Below, in pieces: positions 1 to 7,881 of a stretch of 40,565 nucleotides of DNA (within the stretch, counting starts at the first letter, position 1; every line of letters begins with the position of its first letter). Source of the stretch: Candidatus Scalindua sp. GTDB lineage: Bacteria; Planctomycetota; Brocadiia; Brocadiales; Scalinduaceae. The stretch covers positions 1 to 40,565 of the forward strand of contig JASMMK010000055.1 of NCBI GenBank assembly GCA_030748215.1. The letters run 5' to 3'. Made by a program: the position numbers and the translations under genes. The notes under the pieces are model-generated. The model worked only from the letters and a program-made list of their open reading frames with translations, was not told the DNA's origin and did not search any database.

Positions 1-165
1 TCCAGAATTGTCAGGATCACCAGGCATACCATAAACTTCGTGCGGCACCCAATGCGTGATAATTTCTACCGCATCAGCGTCTTTGCTGGAAAAGTTCGCA
101 CAAAAACAGAATGCGACTACTAGTACCAGCAATGCAATAAATAGTTTATTAAATTTTCTTAACAT
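1..165 (-). CDS. Secreted protein of unknown function, N-terminal part only (runs off left edge)
   Basis: An open frame begins at the ATG at 165 on the minus strand and is still open at base 1, giving 55 residues. A GGAGAAGG ribosome-binding site lies about 8 bases upstream. Residues 1-30 form a classic Sec signal peptide: a basic start (MLRKFNK) and a Leu/Val/Ala-rich core, then Cys-Phe-Cys-Ala-Asn. A single Cys near the cleavage region could be a lipidation site, but the lipobox is poor. The mature part begins with an acidic stretch followed by HWVPHEVYGMPGDPDNSG, rich in His, Pro and Gly, as in many redox or metal-binding periplasmic proteins. I do not recognise the family. It is divergent from the SorC-type regulator, which might control it. 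Only the reading frame and the export signal are secure. Confidence 0.6.
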   Translation of the reverse strand, partial: MLRKFNKLFIALLVLVVAFCFCANFSSKDADAVEIITHWVPHEVYGMPGDPDNSG

Positions 166-834
166 TTACTTTTACCTTCTCCTTTCCACTTCTATGATAT
201 AAAAATTACGTTGCTACTTAAGTTGAGGCTTTCAATAAGTTGCTGTGTGATCACTAACAGCAATGCTTTTAGAACGCCTCCTTCCGATTGTAAAGATTTT
301 CTTTTTAATATCACCCCCTCCACAGTCAATATTACGTATAATCTTTGATCCAATCCCAGCTTTAATTTCCTCCAGTTGTCTCCATCTTAATTACAGCGTA
401 GTCTCGAAAAACTGGACTCAGATAAACCTCTTAAAAGCTGCTTCTATATCCTTACTTCTGATCCTTAAAAACACTTACACTTGCAACTTGGTAAATACGG
501 TACAGCAACAAGTATCTGCTTCAATTGCAGTGGATGATTTTACCTTATAATTGAGTGTAATCAATAATAATAATTAAATAAATATGGTATGTTAAGTATT
601 AAGCAATTATTACAATATATCATAACATGTTGATATGGTTGCATTAATGATGTTGTGTGCTTATTATTTATTATTATATATAAATATGATGTAATATGTT
701 GATAAATATACGTTTCTGGTAACAATATGATTGTTTTTTGTAAAATGAATCAGGATTTTATTGTTATTATTTGATAATGTGTCATAATCACATATCAATG
801 ATTTCCTGAATACTTTCATTTTGGAGTTACTTTT
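166..834. other. Long AT-rich intergenic region between divergent genes
   Basis: These 669 bases separate the secreted-protein gene (-) from the regulator gene (+). Open frames inside it have no ribosome-binding site and no recognisable product. The stretch 560-720 is almost pure A/T. It holds AT-rich dyads around 617-636, including the 8-bp palindrome AACATGTT at 624-631. It also holds a direct repeat of ATGTTGATA at 627-635 and 696-704. These are reasonable candidates for regulator-binding sites, but nothing here proves it. Confidence 0.5.
761..788 (+). promoter_or_regulatory. Candidate sigma70 promoter of the SorC-type regulator gene
   Basis: TTGTTA at 761-766 and CATAAT at 783-788 are separated by 16 bases, matching the -35 and -10 consensus at 4/6 and 5/6. 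The implied transcript start near 795 leaves a leader of about 40 bases with GGAG at 823-826 before the ATG at 835. In such AT-rich DNA chance matches are common, so this is tentative. Confidence 0.4.
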
Positions 835-2088
835 ATGCCTGATAAAAAAAATACAAATAAAAACAGGTCTGGAAATGCCATCAGTCATTTGGAACTGGAT
901 AATAAGATCTCAAGGATTATTTTTGAAAAATGGCCCAAATTTGTTACCCAGAAGGAGATAGCTAATGAACTAAAAGTATCGCAATCACTGGTTTCTAAAC
1001 GGCTGTCGAGCTGGACAAATAAGAAGAATGTTCCGCTGAAGATGTCATATGAGGAGAGAAATGTCGAGCTTGAGAAGAAGCTGAAAGATGATTACCTCCT
1101 TAATGATGTTGTGGTCTTGAAAAATGCGGATTATTTTGTTCACACCCAAGCCTATTATAAACAGATAGGTAAGTATGCGTCCGATATTCTGGTACGAAAG
1201 ATAAATGTTATTCTGGAGAACATGACCAAAACCAGGAATAATCAAGTCATTGAAAAAGATATGATTAAAGAAACGGAAATCAAAATATCGGCTCAAGGCG
1301 GAAGCACGGTTTTGAATACGATAATGAGTTTGGCTGATGAGCTGGAGGACACGGATATAAAGTTGCTTTTTTCAAGTTGTATAGCTTTAAGATCGAACAA
1401 CTTGATAGAACTCTCTCCGCTTCATATTGTATCGCAGTTACTAAGCCGAAATCTGAATGTTGGAGTTACGCATACATATCAACTTCCTGAGATTGCCAAT
1501 CTCTATAGTAAAGAGTCACTATATGAAATCATCGAACAGCGAATCAGGACTCGGAAAATGCTTGGATTTGAAAATGAAGTGCTGAATAGTGATGTCGTAA
1601 TCTTAGGTTTGGGGAGTATAAGGTGGAATCATCCTGTTACCGGTTTTATGCGTCATGTTTATAATTTACGACTTCAATCCTTTTTAAACAATTTTGATAT
1701 TGTAGGTGAAATTGCATTTGCTCCTTTCAGTAAGAAAGGATTTTTGTTTCATCATTTGGTTGGGGAAGTGTTTGAACGAGAAAACGGGAAATTCAAATAT
1801 GATGAGTATGAGCAAATAAAAAGACTGAAGGCATTTGCTAAGAGTGATGTGACATTATCGAAACAAGATCTTATTGATGCTGCAGCTTTCTTCAGTTCGA
1901 TATTTACGGTAAATTTCTGTGAGATTGAAGAACGTTTGCAGAAACAAGACAAGAAACCTTATATACTTCTTGCAGCAGGTGGGCCCAGTCAGAAAGCCCT
2001 GCCTCTCAAGATAATATTAGACAGATGGAAAGGTATTAAGATCATAGATGGACTTGTAACCAGCGAGAATATTGCCCAGGATTTATAA
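835..2088 (+). CDS. SorC/DeoR-type sugar-binding transcriptional regulator
   Basis: A 417-residue protein with an N-terminal helix-turn-helix at about residues 25-60, where the run QKEIANELKVSQSLVSKRLS is a typical recognition unit. A long effector domain follows. Its C-terminal half has the SorC sugar-binding fold signs: a VVILGLGSI strand-turn near residue 255, VGEIAFAPFSKKG near 295, and a final ILLAAGGPSQK...GLVTSENIAQDL, like the 'GG..K..AI...L....LvtDe..A..L' ending of the family. Such proteins bind a phosphorylated sugar and release DNA. At 417 residues it is somewhat longer than the usual 310-350, because of a linker after the HTH. GGAG at 823-826 sets the start. No sugar genes lie next to it; targets could be itself, the divergent secreted gene, or genes elsewhere. 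Confidence 0.75.
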   Translation: MPDKKNTNKNRSGNAISHLELDNKISRIIFEKWPKFVTQKEIANELKVSQSLVSKRLSSWTNKKNVPLKMSYEERNVELEKKLKDDYLLNDVVVLKNADYFVHTQAYYKQIGKYASDILVRKINVILENMTKTRNNQVIEKDMIKETEIKISAQGGSTVLNTIMSLADELEDTDIKLLFSSCIALRSNNLIELSPLHIVSQLLSRNLNVGVTHTYQLPEIANLYSKESLYEIIEQRIRTRKMLGFENEVLNSDVVILGLGSIRWNHPVTGFMRHVYNLRLQSFLNNFDIVGEIAFAPFSKKGFLFHHLVGEVFERENGKFKYDEYEQIKRLKAFAKSDVTLSKQDLIDAAAFFSSIFTVNFCEIEERLQKQDKKPYILLAAGGPSQKALPLKIILDRWKGIKIIDGLVTSENIAQDL

Positions 2089-2244
2089 GGTGTAGAAACT
2101 GATTTAGAAATTCAAGGCTTCCCGACATATCATTCAGTTCTCAAATTACTTAATTCATTTTTATGTGTGATCTGTTACAGTATGCGCCAGCCCCAAATTG
2201 TATGAAAGAGTGATCTATATTATATTTTTACCGGTACCAGTGTA

Positions 2245-2703
2245 ATGACAAAGGTATATGCAGGACTCGGTTCAAACCTTGGAAATAAAAGAGAGAATAT
2301 AGTCAGCGCTATCGACAGAATAGACGCCTATAAGGGAATCTGTGTCAAAGAGAGATCCGGTCTCTATAACACCACTCCTGTTGGCGGTCCACCACAGCCA
2401 GATTATGTCAACTGTGTCATAGGCTTGGAGACAGAGATTGAACCACAAATACTCTTGAAAGAGTTTAAGGAAATTGAAATAGAACTGGGGAGAAAACCCG
2501 GTGTGAGATGGGGCCCGAGGGTTGTAGACCTCGATATATTATTATACGGGGACAGAATTGTAAATGATTACAACCTGAAAATTCCTCACGAGCGCATGCA
2601 TGAACGTGCTTTTGTTTTAGAACCACTATGTGAGATATCACCTGGTATCAAACATCCTGTTTCAGGAATAAGTATTTCTGAGCTGTTGGAGAAGTTAAAG
2701 TAG
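2245..2703 (+). CDS. folK: 2-amino-4-hydroxy-6-hydroxymethyldihydropteridine pyrophosphokinase (HPPK)
   Basis: This 152-residue cytoplasmic enzyme transfers pyrophosphate from ATP to 6-hydroxymethyl-dihydropterin in folate synthesis. The family pattern is plain. The start VYAGLGSNLGNKRENI is followed by the substrate loop NTTPVGGPPQPDYVNCV. The signature RWGPRVVDLDILLYGD carries the two Mg-binding aspartates of D-L-D, and IPHERMHERAFVLEPL lies near residues 112-128. The length is typical of a monofunctional HPPK. The next gene starts one base after the stop, so the two are probably co-transcribed. That pairing with an LPS-export permease has no obvious metabolic logic. Confidence 0.95.
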   Translation: MTKVYAGLGSNLGNKRENIVSAIDRIDAYKGICVKERSGLYNTTPVGGPPQPDYVNCVIGLETEIEPQILLKEFKEIEIELGRKPGVRWGPRVVDLDILLYGDRIVNDYNLKIPHERMHERAFVLEPLCEISPGIKHPVSGISISELLEKLK

Positions 2704-2704
2704 A

Positions 2705-3778
2705 ATGGTTTACAAGATTGACAAATACATTGTTAAGGCATTTGTACCCTCTTTCATCGTATGCATGTTTGCAATATGCGGTATTTATATAGTTGTTGAT
2801 GCTATTCAGAAGATTGACGATTTTATAGAAATGGGTGCTAAAGCATTCACGATGGCTTCGCATTACTATGGGCTTATGTTGCCGGTATTTATCTCACAGC
2901 TTTTTCCAGCAATTACTCTCATTTCAGTGAGTCTGGTACTTGTCCGATTTACAAAAAATAATGAGATACTGGCTATGCAGGTTGCTGGAATTAACCTGTA
3001 TAGAATTATGCTTCCTATTTTTATTGTATCGGTTCTCCTCTCCTTTTTGGCAGTTCTAAATCAGGAACTGCTTATTCCGAAGTTAGCTGAGGGACTTGAA
3101 AAAGTAGAACAAACAACGTTTGAAGATAAAGAACAGAATAATATCCTTGTTGAGGATGAGGAAAACCGCATGCTCTTCAGGGTATGGTCACTTAATACGG
3201 TTGAAGGAACTTTTAAAGTTGCATATATAATTGGGAAATATGAAAATGGCAAAAAGGAGTTTACCATCAGAGCCGAACGGGGTAAATGGACTGATGACAG
3301 TAACTGGTTGCTATTTAACGTTGTCAAACACAATTATGATAGAGACGGTAATTGGGTTGCTCCGGCAGTACAAATGGATAATCTTTTATTGAAAACTACA
3401 TTGTCACCTGCACAATTGAGCAAGGTTGATATTAATGCATCGTTGAAGAGTTTTAAGGAGTTGAAAGAGTTACGAAAAAAAGAGCCCGAGAATGATCGGT
3501 ACAGTGTCATGTATCACACACGGGTGGCGTATCCTTTGACTAATTTCATTTTACTTTTTCTTGGTATACCCGTTGTTTTGGGATTTGAAAGAATGAGTAA
3601 AAACATATTCTTGAGGGTTGGGATAAGTGTCCTTATCTGTTGTGCATTTTTTGTATTAGCCTATGTCTGCGCCAATCTAGGCAACATGGGAATTCTGCAG
3701 CCAGTCCTGGCAGCATGGCTACCGGTAGTTGTTTTTGGTTGTCTTGGGTTAATACTGTTTGATGGTATGCGTATTTGA
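2705..3778 (+). CDS. LptF/LptG-family permease of the lipopolysaccharide export ABC transporter
   Basis: This 357-residue inner-membrane protein belongs to the YjgP/YjgQ family. Hydrophobic segments near residues 12-34, 55-80 and 98-120 are followed by a hydrophilic periplasmic domain (about 120-270). Three more hydrophobic segments lie near 275-298, 303-325 and 333-353, which is the 3+3 architecture of LptF and LptG. The start MVYKIDKYIVKAF and the run EILAMQVAGINLYRIM are characteristic. In the family, two such subunits with LptB extract LPS and pass it to the periplasmic bridge. I cannot say from sequence whether this is the F or the G partner, and the other subunits are not in the window. 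It starts one base after folK. Confidence 0.88.
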   Translation: MVYKIDKYIVKAFVPSFIVCMFAICGIYIVVDAIQKIDDFIEMGAKAFTMASHYYGLMLPVFISQLFPAITLISVSLVLVRFTKNNEILAMQVAGINLYRIMLPIFIVSVLLSFLAVLNQELLIPKLAEGLEKVEQTTFEDKEQNNILVEDEENRMLFRVWSLNTVEGTFKVAYIIGKYENGKKEFTIRAERGKWTDDSNWLLFNVVKHNYDRDGNWVAPAVQMDNLLLKTTLSPAQLSKVDINASLKSFKELKELRKKEPENDRYSVMYHTRVAYPLTNFILLFLGIPVVLGFERMSKNIFLRVGISVLICCAFFVLAYVCANLGNMGILQPVLAAWLPVVVFGCLGLILFDGMRI

Positions 3779-3974
3779 TTGTTGTACCGAGACGCCGTGA
3801 GAGAGCCAAATCTGACTAAGTTTGTTAATGAATCTAACTAATCTGTTTTGCAGTACTCTACAGTAGTGGCTAATTTTCCATTATGTTTCAACGGCATATT
3901 TGCATAAGCTGTCACCCTAACACGATCTACTATGATTGTAGGAAACAGTACGACCATATTTAAGTAAAGATGTT

Positions 3975-5183
3975 ATGACATACGATTATATTATTATCGG
4001 TGGTGGTATCGTTGGCATCTCTACTGCATGGCAACTGAAACAGCGTTTTCCTGAAAAGAAGATCTTGCTATTGGAGAAAGAGTCGGTATACTCCCGGCAT
4101 CAAACCGGTCATAACAGCGGAGTAATCCATGCAGGTGTATACTACGCTCCGGGCAGCCTGAAATCAGAGTTCTGTAAAGCTGGCGTTGCGGCTACCATGA
4201 AATTCTGTGATGAAAATGATGTGTCGTATGAACGGTGTGGTAAGCTGCTGGTAGCAACCAATGAGCTGGAGGTGGAGCGTATGCACGCGTTGTTTGAATG
4301 TTGCCAGCAAAACGAAATAGATGTCGAACTGCTACGGGTTGAACAATTGAAGTCACGCGAGCCTAACATCGTTGGTCTTGGCGGCATCTTTGTTAAAGAT
4401 ACTGCCATTGTGAACTTCCAGCAGGTCACTACCAAAATGGTGGACAGGTTTATCGAGGTGGGAGGGGATGCGCGGCTGAATCACAAGGTAGTAGGACTGA
4501 GTGAATCAGCTGATGAGGTGACGGTTGTAGCGCTGCACAATGGTAAAAGAATTACATTTAAAGGCCACTTTCTGATCGCCTGTACCGGACTGATGGCAGA
4601 TCGCACTACCAGGATGTTGGGTATTCCGACTGACTTCCGGATCATTCCGTTTCGTGGTGAGTACTATCAGCTGGCAGCCAAGTATAACCGGATAGTTAAT
4701 CACCTGATCTATCCTATTCCTGATCCCGATCTACCATTCCTGGGCGTACATCTGACCCGGATGATAGATGGCTCTGTCACTGTAGGGCCAAATGCCGTAT
4801 TGGGTTGGAAGCGGGAGGGGTATGGCAGGATCAATATAAACATTCGGGATATCTGGGACATGGTGACCTTTGGCGGCTTCTGGCGAGTATTGAAATCCTA
4901 TATCAAAACGGGAGTGATAGAGACCAGGGACTCCATATGGAAGCCGGGCTATCTCAAGATGGTACAGAAATACTGTCCACAACTGCAGGTGTCCGACTTG
5001 AAACCATACCCTTCCGGCGTTCGTGCCCAGGCAGTAATGAAGGATGGTTCGCTGGTTCACGACTTCCTGTTTGCCGAAAGCCCTCGCAGTCTGCATGTGT
5101 GTAACGCACCATCTCCGGCAGCTACGTCTGCAATACCTATTGGTGGTTATATATGTGACAAGGTTGTTGCGAGAGATGTTTAA
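3975..5183 (+). CDS. lhgO: L-2-hydroxyglutarate oxidase/dehydrogenase (FAD-dependent, LhgO family)
   Basis: This 402-residue flavoprotein has the N-terminal dinucleotide-binding motif IIIGGGIVGISTAW (residues 6-19) and an acidic strand end at LLLEKE. LhgO-type landmarks follow: HQTGHNSGVIHAGVYY near 43-58, the GKLLVATNE strand, a substrate region with IPFRGEYYQL and VHLTRMIDGSVTVGPNAV, and the ending GVRAQAV...AESPRSLHVCNAPSPAATSAIPIG. The family oxidises L-2-hydroxyglutarate to 2-oxoglutarate and hands electrons to quinone or an ETF. The length is normal. A weak ribosome-binding site precedes the ATG. It stands alone, followed by a strong hairpin terminator. Its base composition is more G/C-rich than the flanking genes, which could mean transfer, but that is only an impression. 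Confidence 0.9.
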   Translation: MTYDYIIIGGGIVGISTAWQLKQRFPEKKILLLEKESVYSRHQTGHNSGVIHAGVYYAPGSLKSEFCKAGVAATMKFCDENDVSYERCGKLLVATNELEVERMHALFECCQQNEIDVELLRVEQLKSREPNIVGLGGIFVKDTAIVNFQQVTTKMVDRFIEVGGDARLNHKVVGLSESADEVTVVALHNGKRITFKGHFLIACTGLMADRTTRMLGIPTDFRIIPFRGEYYQLAAKYNRIVNHLIYPIPDPDLPFLGVHLTRMIDGSVTVGPNAVLGWKREGYGRININIRDIWDMVTFGGFWRVLKSYIKTGVIETRDSIWKPGYLKMVQKYCPQLQVSDLKPYPSGVRAQAVMKDGSLVHDFLFAESPRSLHVCNAPSPAATSAIPIGGYICDKVVARDV

Positions 5184-5232
5184 GGGCATTGCTCAAATGG
5201 TGACTAAGTTGTAGACCAGGTACCTGATTTAT

Positions 5233-5268
5233 TCAGAAGAGGGATAAGGACCATTATCCCTCTTCTGA
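5233..5268. terminator. Bidirectional hairpin terminator between lhgO and the diheme lipoprotein gene
   Basis: TCAGAAGAGGGATAA at 5233-5247 and TTATCCCTCTTCTGA at 5254-5268 form a perfect 15-bp stem with a six-base loop. TTTTATT follows on the plus strand. It sits midway between two convergent genes and can end transcription from both. Confidence 0.9.
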
Positions 5269-5282
5269 TTTTATTAAGCATC

Positions 5283-5744
5283 CTACTTTTTTGCGTATGC
5301 CTGTAGATATCTTATTATGGATGATTTCTCTTCTTCTGAGAATACTGGCATATTTCCATCAAGAACGATAATCAAATCTTCCCATTTCTTATATTTCAGC
5401 TCATCCGCTTCGGGTGTATCGTGACATTGGCCACACCTTAGATTGAATGTCTTTAACCCTTTTTTTGATTGAGTGTTTATGTATGAAAGTACAGACTCCT
5501 TTTCTTTGGTGGTAATAACAGGCATCTGCTCACTCTTCATAACGGCAATCTTATCCTTCCAGTGGTGGAATTTAAGTCTGGCAGGGTGTGGGATAGCGTG
5601 GCAGGCACTGCATCTTTCTATATACACTTGTGCATCAGCAGATTTTTCCTTCGGCAGTCTCTGCAGAGTTACGCAGCCGTTTAAAAACAGGGCCAGTACC
5701 GGCAGTATCAGCAGGGCGAATATCTGATATTTCCTTCTGTACAT
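5283..5744 (-). CDS. Diheme c-type cytochrome lipoprotein
   Basis: The start at 5744 is chosen because AGGAG lies 7 bases upstream; an open extension to 5978 has no ribosome-binding site. The 153-residue product has a lipoprotein signal peptide ending in LFLNGC, so Cys24 should be lipidated. It carries two c-heme sites, Cys-Ser-Ala-Cys-His (45-49) and Cys-Gly-Gln-Cys-His (104-108). The two halves are an internal duplication: each heme motif is followed by a K-W-K/E-D stretch, then Met-Pro-Val (Met74, Met132), then an acidic Glu-Lys helix with Y-I/Y-L. The Met residues are likely distal heme ligands. It should sit on a periplasmic membrane face as an electron carrier. It is last in a minus-strand run after an outer-membrane protein. 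Its partner is unknown. Confidence 0.85.
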   Translation of the reverse strand: MYRRKYQIFALLILPVLALFLNGCVTLQRLPKEKSADAQVYIERCSACHAIPHPARLKFHHWKDKIAVMKSEQMPVITTKEKESVLSYINTQSKKGLKTFNLRCGQCHDTPEADELKYKKWEDLIIVLDGNMPVFSEEEKSSIIRYLQAYAKK

Positions 5745-5773
5745 TTTAATTCTCCTTATATTGCAAACATTAA

Positions 5774-5816
5774 ACCTACTGGATGATGAGAAACGCCCGC
5801 CTAGGCGGACGGCTAC
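5774..5816 (-). repeat. REP-like palindromic dispersed repeat, copy A
   Basis: On the minus strand this 43-base unit runs from GTAG through the perfect palindrome CCGCCTAGGCGG (5797-5808) to GCGTTTCTCATCATCC and AGTAGGT. It aligns without gaps to 31417-31459 at 33 of 43 positions, with the GC-rich hairpin at the same place. It lies in the short gap between the outer-membrane protein and diheme lipoprotein genes and is far richer in G/C than its surroundings. Confidence 0.75.
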
Positions 5817-5823
5817 AATTAAA

Positions 5824-7092
5824 TTAAAAACCCAGGATATCCAATCCCTTGCCTGACTTCTTCGATCGCCTGCTCTTGCGGAGAGGGACCTCAATGTAAT
5901 AGGTAACTGATGCGGTGAAGTCTCTCTCCAGTTGTGTTCCGTGCAGATTTTGATAAAGTGGAAAAGAGAATTGTGCATTCAGAATATGGTTGTGAAACGG
6001 CTGCCATTGTACACCGGCAGACAGATCTACCGTACTTCCGCCGTAGTTGTCAGGATCATACAAGTTGCTCATAAATGCCTGCGTAGGCACACCCATCATC
6101 TTCATGTGGCCATCTCCGTCCTGCTCAATTTCCCGGGCCTGTCCTTCAAGGTGACCTACATATTTACTCTTAATCTGTAATTCTCCAAGTAAATTGTGAC
6201 GTGCCTGATACATACCGTACAGGTCGAGGCGATATTCATCACCAAGGTTGTAGCTCTTGTAGTTTTCATAGGCTCTTGCCAGAAAACTTGCGTTAGCTCC
6301 CCACCAGAGTGGTGAGTTGGAGCCTTCATAGAGTATACCGAAAAAAGGATCAAATGTACCGGAACCCAACTGCATGCTGTAGGGGAGGAGTTGTCCTCTT
6401 TCATCCTGATCAATTGAACCTGTTGGGATACTTACTCCAAGTAGCAGAGAAACCTGGCTTTTGGGTACCAGGAAATCATCAGCAAAGAGTAGCGTCTTGG
6501 TCATTAACATTGTATCACCGGCACCCTGCGAATACATGCTGGATCTTACTCCACTCCTGTTGATCATCTCCATATCCTTATTTACATACATACCCATTAT
6601 GCCGGCAAAGAAACGATCTGTAAAAGCGTAACCTACTGATACATTGCTCATGTACATGGCCATCTTTCTTGGGGACATCATATATGACACCAGCGTGTCT
6701 TTCGTACTGCGATTACTTGTGCCTCTTCTCATGCCGACCATCTTCCCCCAGCTGAGATTAACCTTGATTCTTAATTCGTGCGGTTCGGGGGTGCCTGCAC
6801 CAAAGATATTTAAGGGCATATTACCACCGCACTTACCACAGCAGAGTCCGAGAAACAGCGGGTAACTTAAATTCTCAGGCCGGGTGAGTTCCTCTGAATT
6901 ATCAGTAGATTCCTTTTCCTCACCGCCAGACTCATTTAAGGCTAATCTGATTACCTGATCGTTTTTCTGTTGATCTTCGTAATTTATTAAATCATTCAGT
7001 TCTGCCAGGCATTCATTAGGCAGAAATGCCAGTGGAATAATCCAGAAGATGAATTGCAAAAAAAGTTTATTATTGTAAAAAAATGATGACAT
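5824..7092 (-). CDS. Outer-membrane beta-barrel protein, Met-rich, possible metal-related transporter
   Basis: The start at 7092 is preferred because AAGGAGAAGGAG sits directly upstream; an earlier ATG at 7113 would place this motif inside the gene. The 422-residue product has a signal peptide (phenylalanine-rich core ending at Cys-Leu-Ala), an acidic linker to about residue 75, then a Cys-Cys-Gly-Lys-Cys-Gly-Gly cluster. A long domain of alternating hydrophobic strands follows, with a GAGDTMLMTKTLL motif, VSLLLGVSIPTGS and a C-terminal TASVTYYIEVPL strand. This pattern resembles the PF13557-type outer-membrane proteins ('MetA pathway' family). Several Met-rich stretches (SPRKMAMYMSNV; MGMYVNKDMEM) suggest copper or another soft metal, but that is inference. 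Its Cys-rich and cytochrome neighbours support a shared envelope role. Confidence 0.65.
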   Translation of the reverse strand: MSSFFYNNKLFLQFIFWIIPLAFLPNECLAELNDLINYEDQQKNDQVIRLALNESGGEEKESTDNSEELTRPENLSYPLFLGLCCGKCGGNMPLNIFGAGTPEPHELRIKVNLSWGKMVGMRRGTSNRSTKDTLVSYMMSPRKMAMYMSNVSVGYAFTDRFFAGIMGMYVNKDMEMINRSGVRSSMYSQGAGDTMLMTKTLLFADDFLVPKSQVSLLLGVSIPTGSIDQDERGQLLPYSMQLGSGTFDPFFGILYEGSNSPLWWGANASFLARAYENYKSYNLGDEYRLDLYGMYQARHNLLGELQIKSKYVGHLEGQAREIEQDGDGHMKMMGVPTQAFMSNLYDPDNYGGSTVDLSAGVQWQPFHNHILNAQFSFPLYQNLHGTQLERDFTASVTYYIEVPLRKSRRSKKSGKGLDILGF

Positions 7093-7155
7093 ACTCCTTC
7101 TCCTTACTACCATCTTTCAGAATGCATAGTCCGATTCTCAGAAATCTCAATCCGG

Positions 7156-7181
7156 TATGGGCAATTCATGAATTGCCCATA
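7156..7181. repeat. 26-bp perfect palindrome (REP-like or operator) in the gap between two minus-strand genes
   Basis: Bases 7156-7168 and 7169-7181 are exact reverse complements (arm TATGGGCAATTCA). A second inverted pair surrounds it: TCCGATT at 7130-7136 and AATCGGA at 7194-7200. No T-run follows on either strand, so it is not a typical terminator. GGGCAATTC-type palindromes are familiar to me as short extragenic repeats in other bacteria. Confidence 0.7.
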
Positions 7182-7274
7182 TATGTGTATGCAAATCGGA
7201 AACAGACGTACACCTGCTATGTTTTCACAGGCATATTCCAAAGATGGATTACTTTATAATGTGTTTTTAAATAA

Positions 7275-7700
7275 TTATGTGAGGTTAGAAAGGAGTTGTG
7301 TTTTTGGAGGTTTGTAGAGCTGCCTTCTCAGTACATCTTTGAACTGTGGTGTAGCGGTCTCTGCCGTAATGCCAACAGATATGTACTGAACAGAAGCAGA
7401 CAGTGAGGATAAATAATTAAGCTTGGATATAGTTATAATATCATTAGAAGTGCCACCACAGGCGGTAATAGTGACCGTGTTCCTATCGGTATTTTCATTT
7501 CCCGTATGGTCGTCTGAACAGCAGCAATCACGACATTCGCTTGCGATATTACCGCAACAACACAACTCTGCGTGTGAAACCAGGCTGTTCTTAACCGTTT
7601 TATTACTGCCAAGAAATTCGTGGGGCACGAGTCCCGGAATAAGCAGTGTGATGATTGTCAGAAGCATAAACGCTTTTTTGGATTTCCTCAGGCATTTCAT
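7275..7700 (-). CDS. Small secreted Cys-rich protein of unknown function
   Basis: This 141-residue protein has a basic start and a hydrophobic segment (residues 10-26), consistent with a signal peptide or anchor. A dense cysteine cluster follows: Cys47-48-49, Cys56 and Cys59-60-61, spaced with Gly, Asn and Asp. The rest is Thr/Ser-rich with a basic C-terminus. CCCG...CxxCCC suggests binding of copper, zinc or an iron-sulfur centre, or a disulfide knot. I do not recognise the family. No clear ribosome-binding site precedes the ATG. It lies 182 bases upstream of the outer-membrane protein gene on the same strand, with the palindrome between them, so the three genes to 5283 may form one unit or two. 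Confidence 0.55.
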   Translation of the reverse strand: MKCLRKSKKAFMLLTIITLLIPGLVPHEFLGSNKTVKNSLVSHAELCCCGNIASECRDCCCSDDHTGNENTDRNTVTITACGGTSNDIITISKLNYLSSLSASVQYISVGITAETATPQFKDVLRRQLYKPPKTQLLSNLT

Positions 7701-7839
7701 GAACAGGTTCTTTGCTGGTTTTGATCCATAGCTAATATGATTCTATTAACAATTAAATTTAACAGTGTATCATAGCCATAATTTAATTAATTGTCAAATG
7801 TAACAACAATCATTTCTAAAAAGAAATAAGAGTTTTTAT

Positions 7840-7869
7840 TTGACGTCGTTATGTCAGTATAGATATAAT
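7840..7869 (+). promoter_or_regulatory. Strong sigma70 promoter of the molybdate locus
   Basis: TTGACG (7840-7845) and TATAAT (7864-7869) are 18 bases apart, matching the consensus at 5/6 and 6/6. Transcription should begin near 7876, only about six bases before the ATG at 7882. This rules out the longer TTG-initiated reading of the first gene and predicts a nearly leaderless mRNA. Confidence 0.8.
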
Positions 7870-7870
7870 G
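7847..7870 (+). promoter_or_regulatory. Candidate ModE-binding box overlapping the -10 element
   Basis: CGTTATGT, eight bases, then ATATAATG reproduces the 8-8-8 layout of the Escherichia coli modA operator as I recall it (CGTTATAT-N8-ACATAACG): 7/8 in the left arm and 6/8 in the right. It covers the spacer and -10 of the promoter, where a repressor would block polymerase. This predicts autorepression by the first gene when molybdate is plentiful. Confidence 0.55.
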
Positions 7871-7881
7871 ATTCCGATTTG

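Noticed and set aside
263-550. 95-codon open frame in the left intergenic region
   Set aside because: No ribosome-binding site and no recognisable sequence. The opposite strand reads as a 100-codon stretch with three stops, which is not fewer than chance strongly enough to call a pseudogene.
664-888. Minus-strand 74-codon frame overlapping the regulator start
   Set aside because: It lies antisense to the regulator promoter and 5' end, is built from AT-rich codons and has no ribosome-binding site.
4731-5189. 152-codon minus-strand frame over lhgO
   Set aside because: Antisense shadow of a well-supported flavoprotein gene; no motif of its own.
5745-5978. Upstream extension of the diheme lipoprotein frame
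   Set aside because: It crosses the REP-like repeat and overlaps the outer-membrane gene; the AGGAG site and lipoprotein signal support the start at 5744.
7840-7881. TTG start for the ModE-like gene
   Set aside because: The promoter -35 and -10 lie within these codons, so the mRNA cannot include them.
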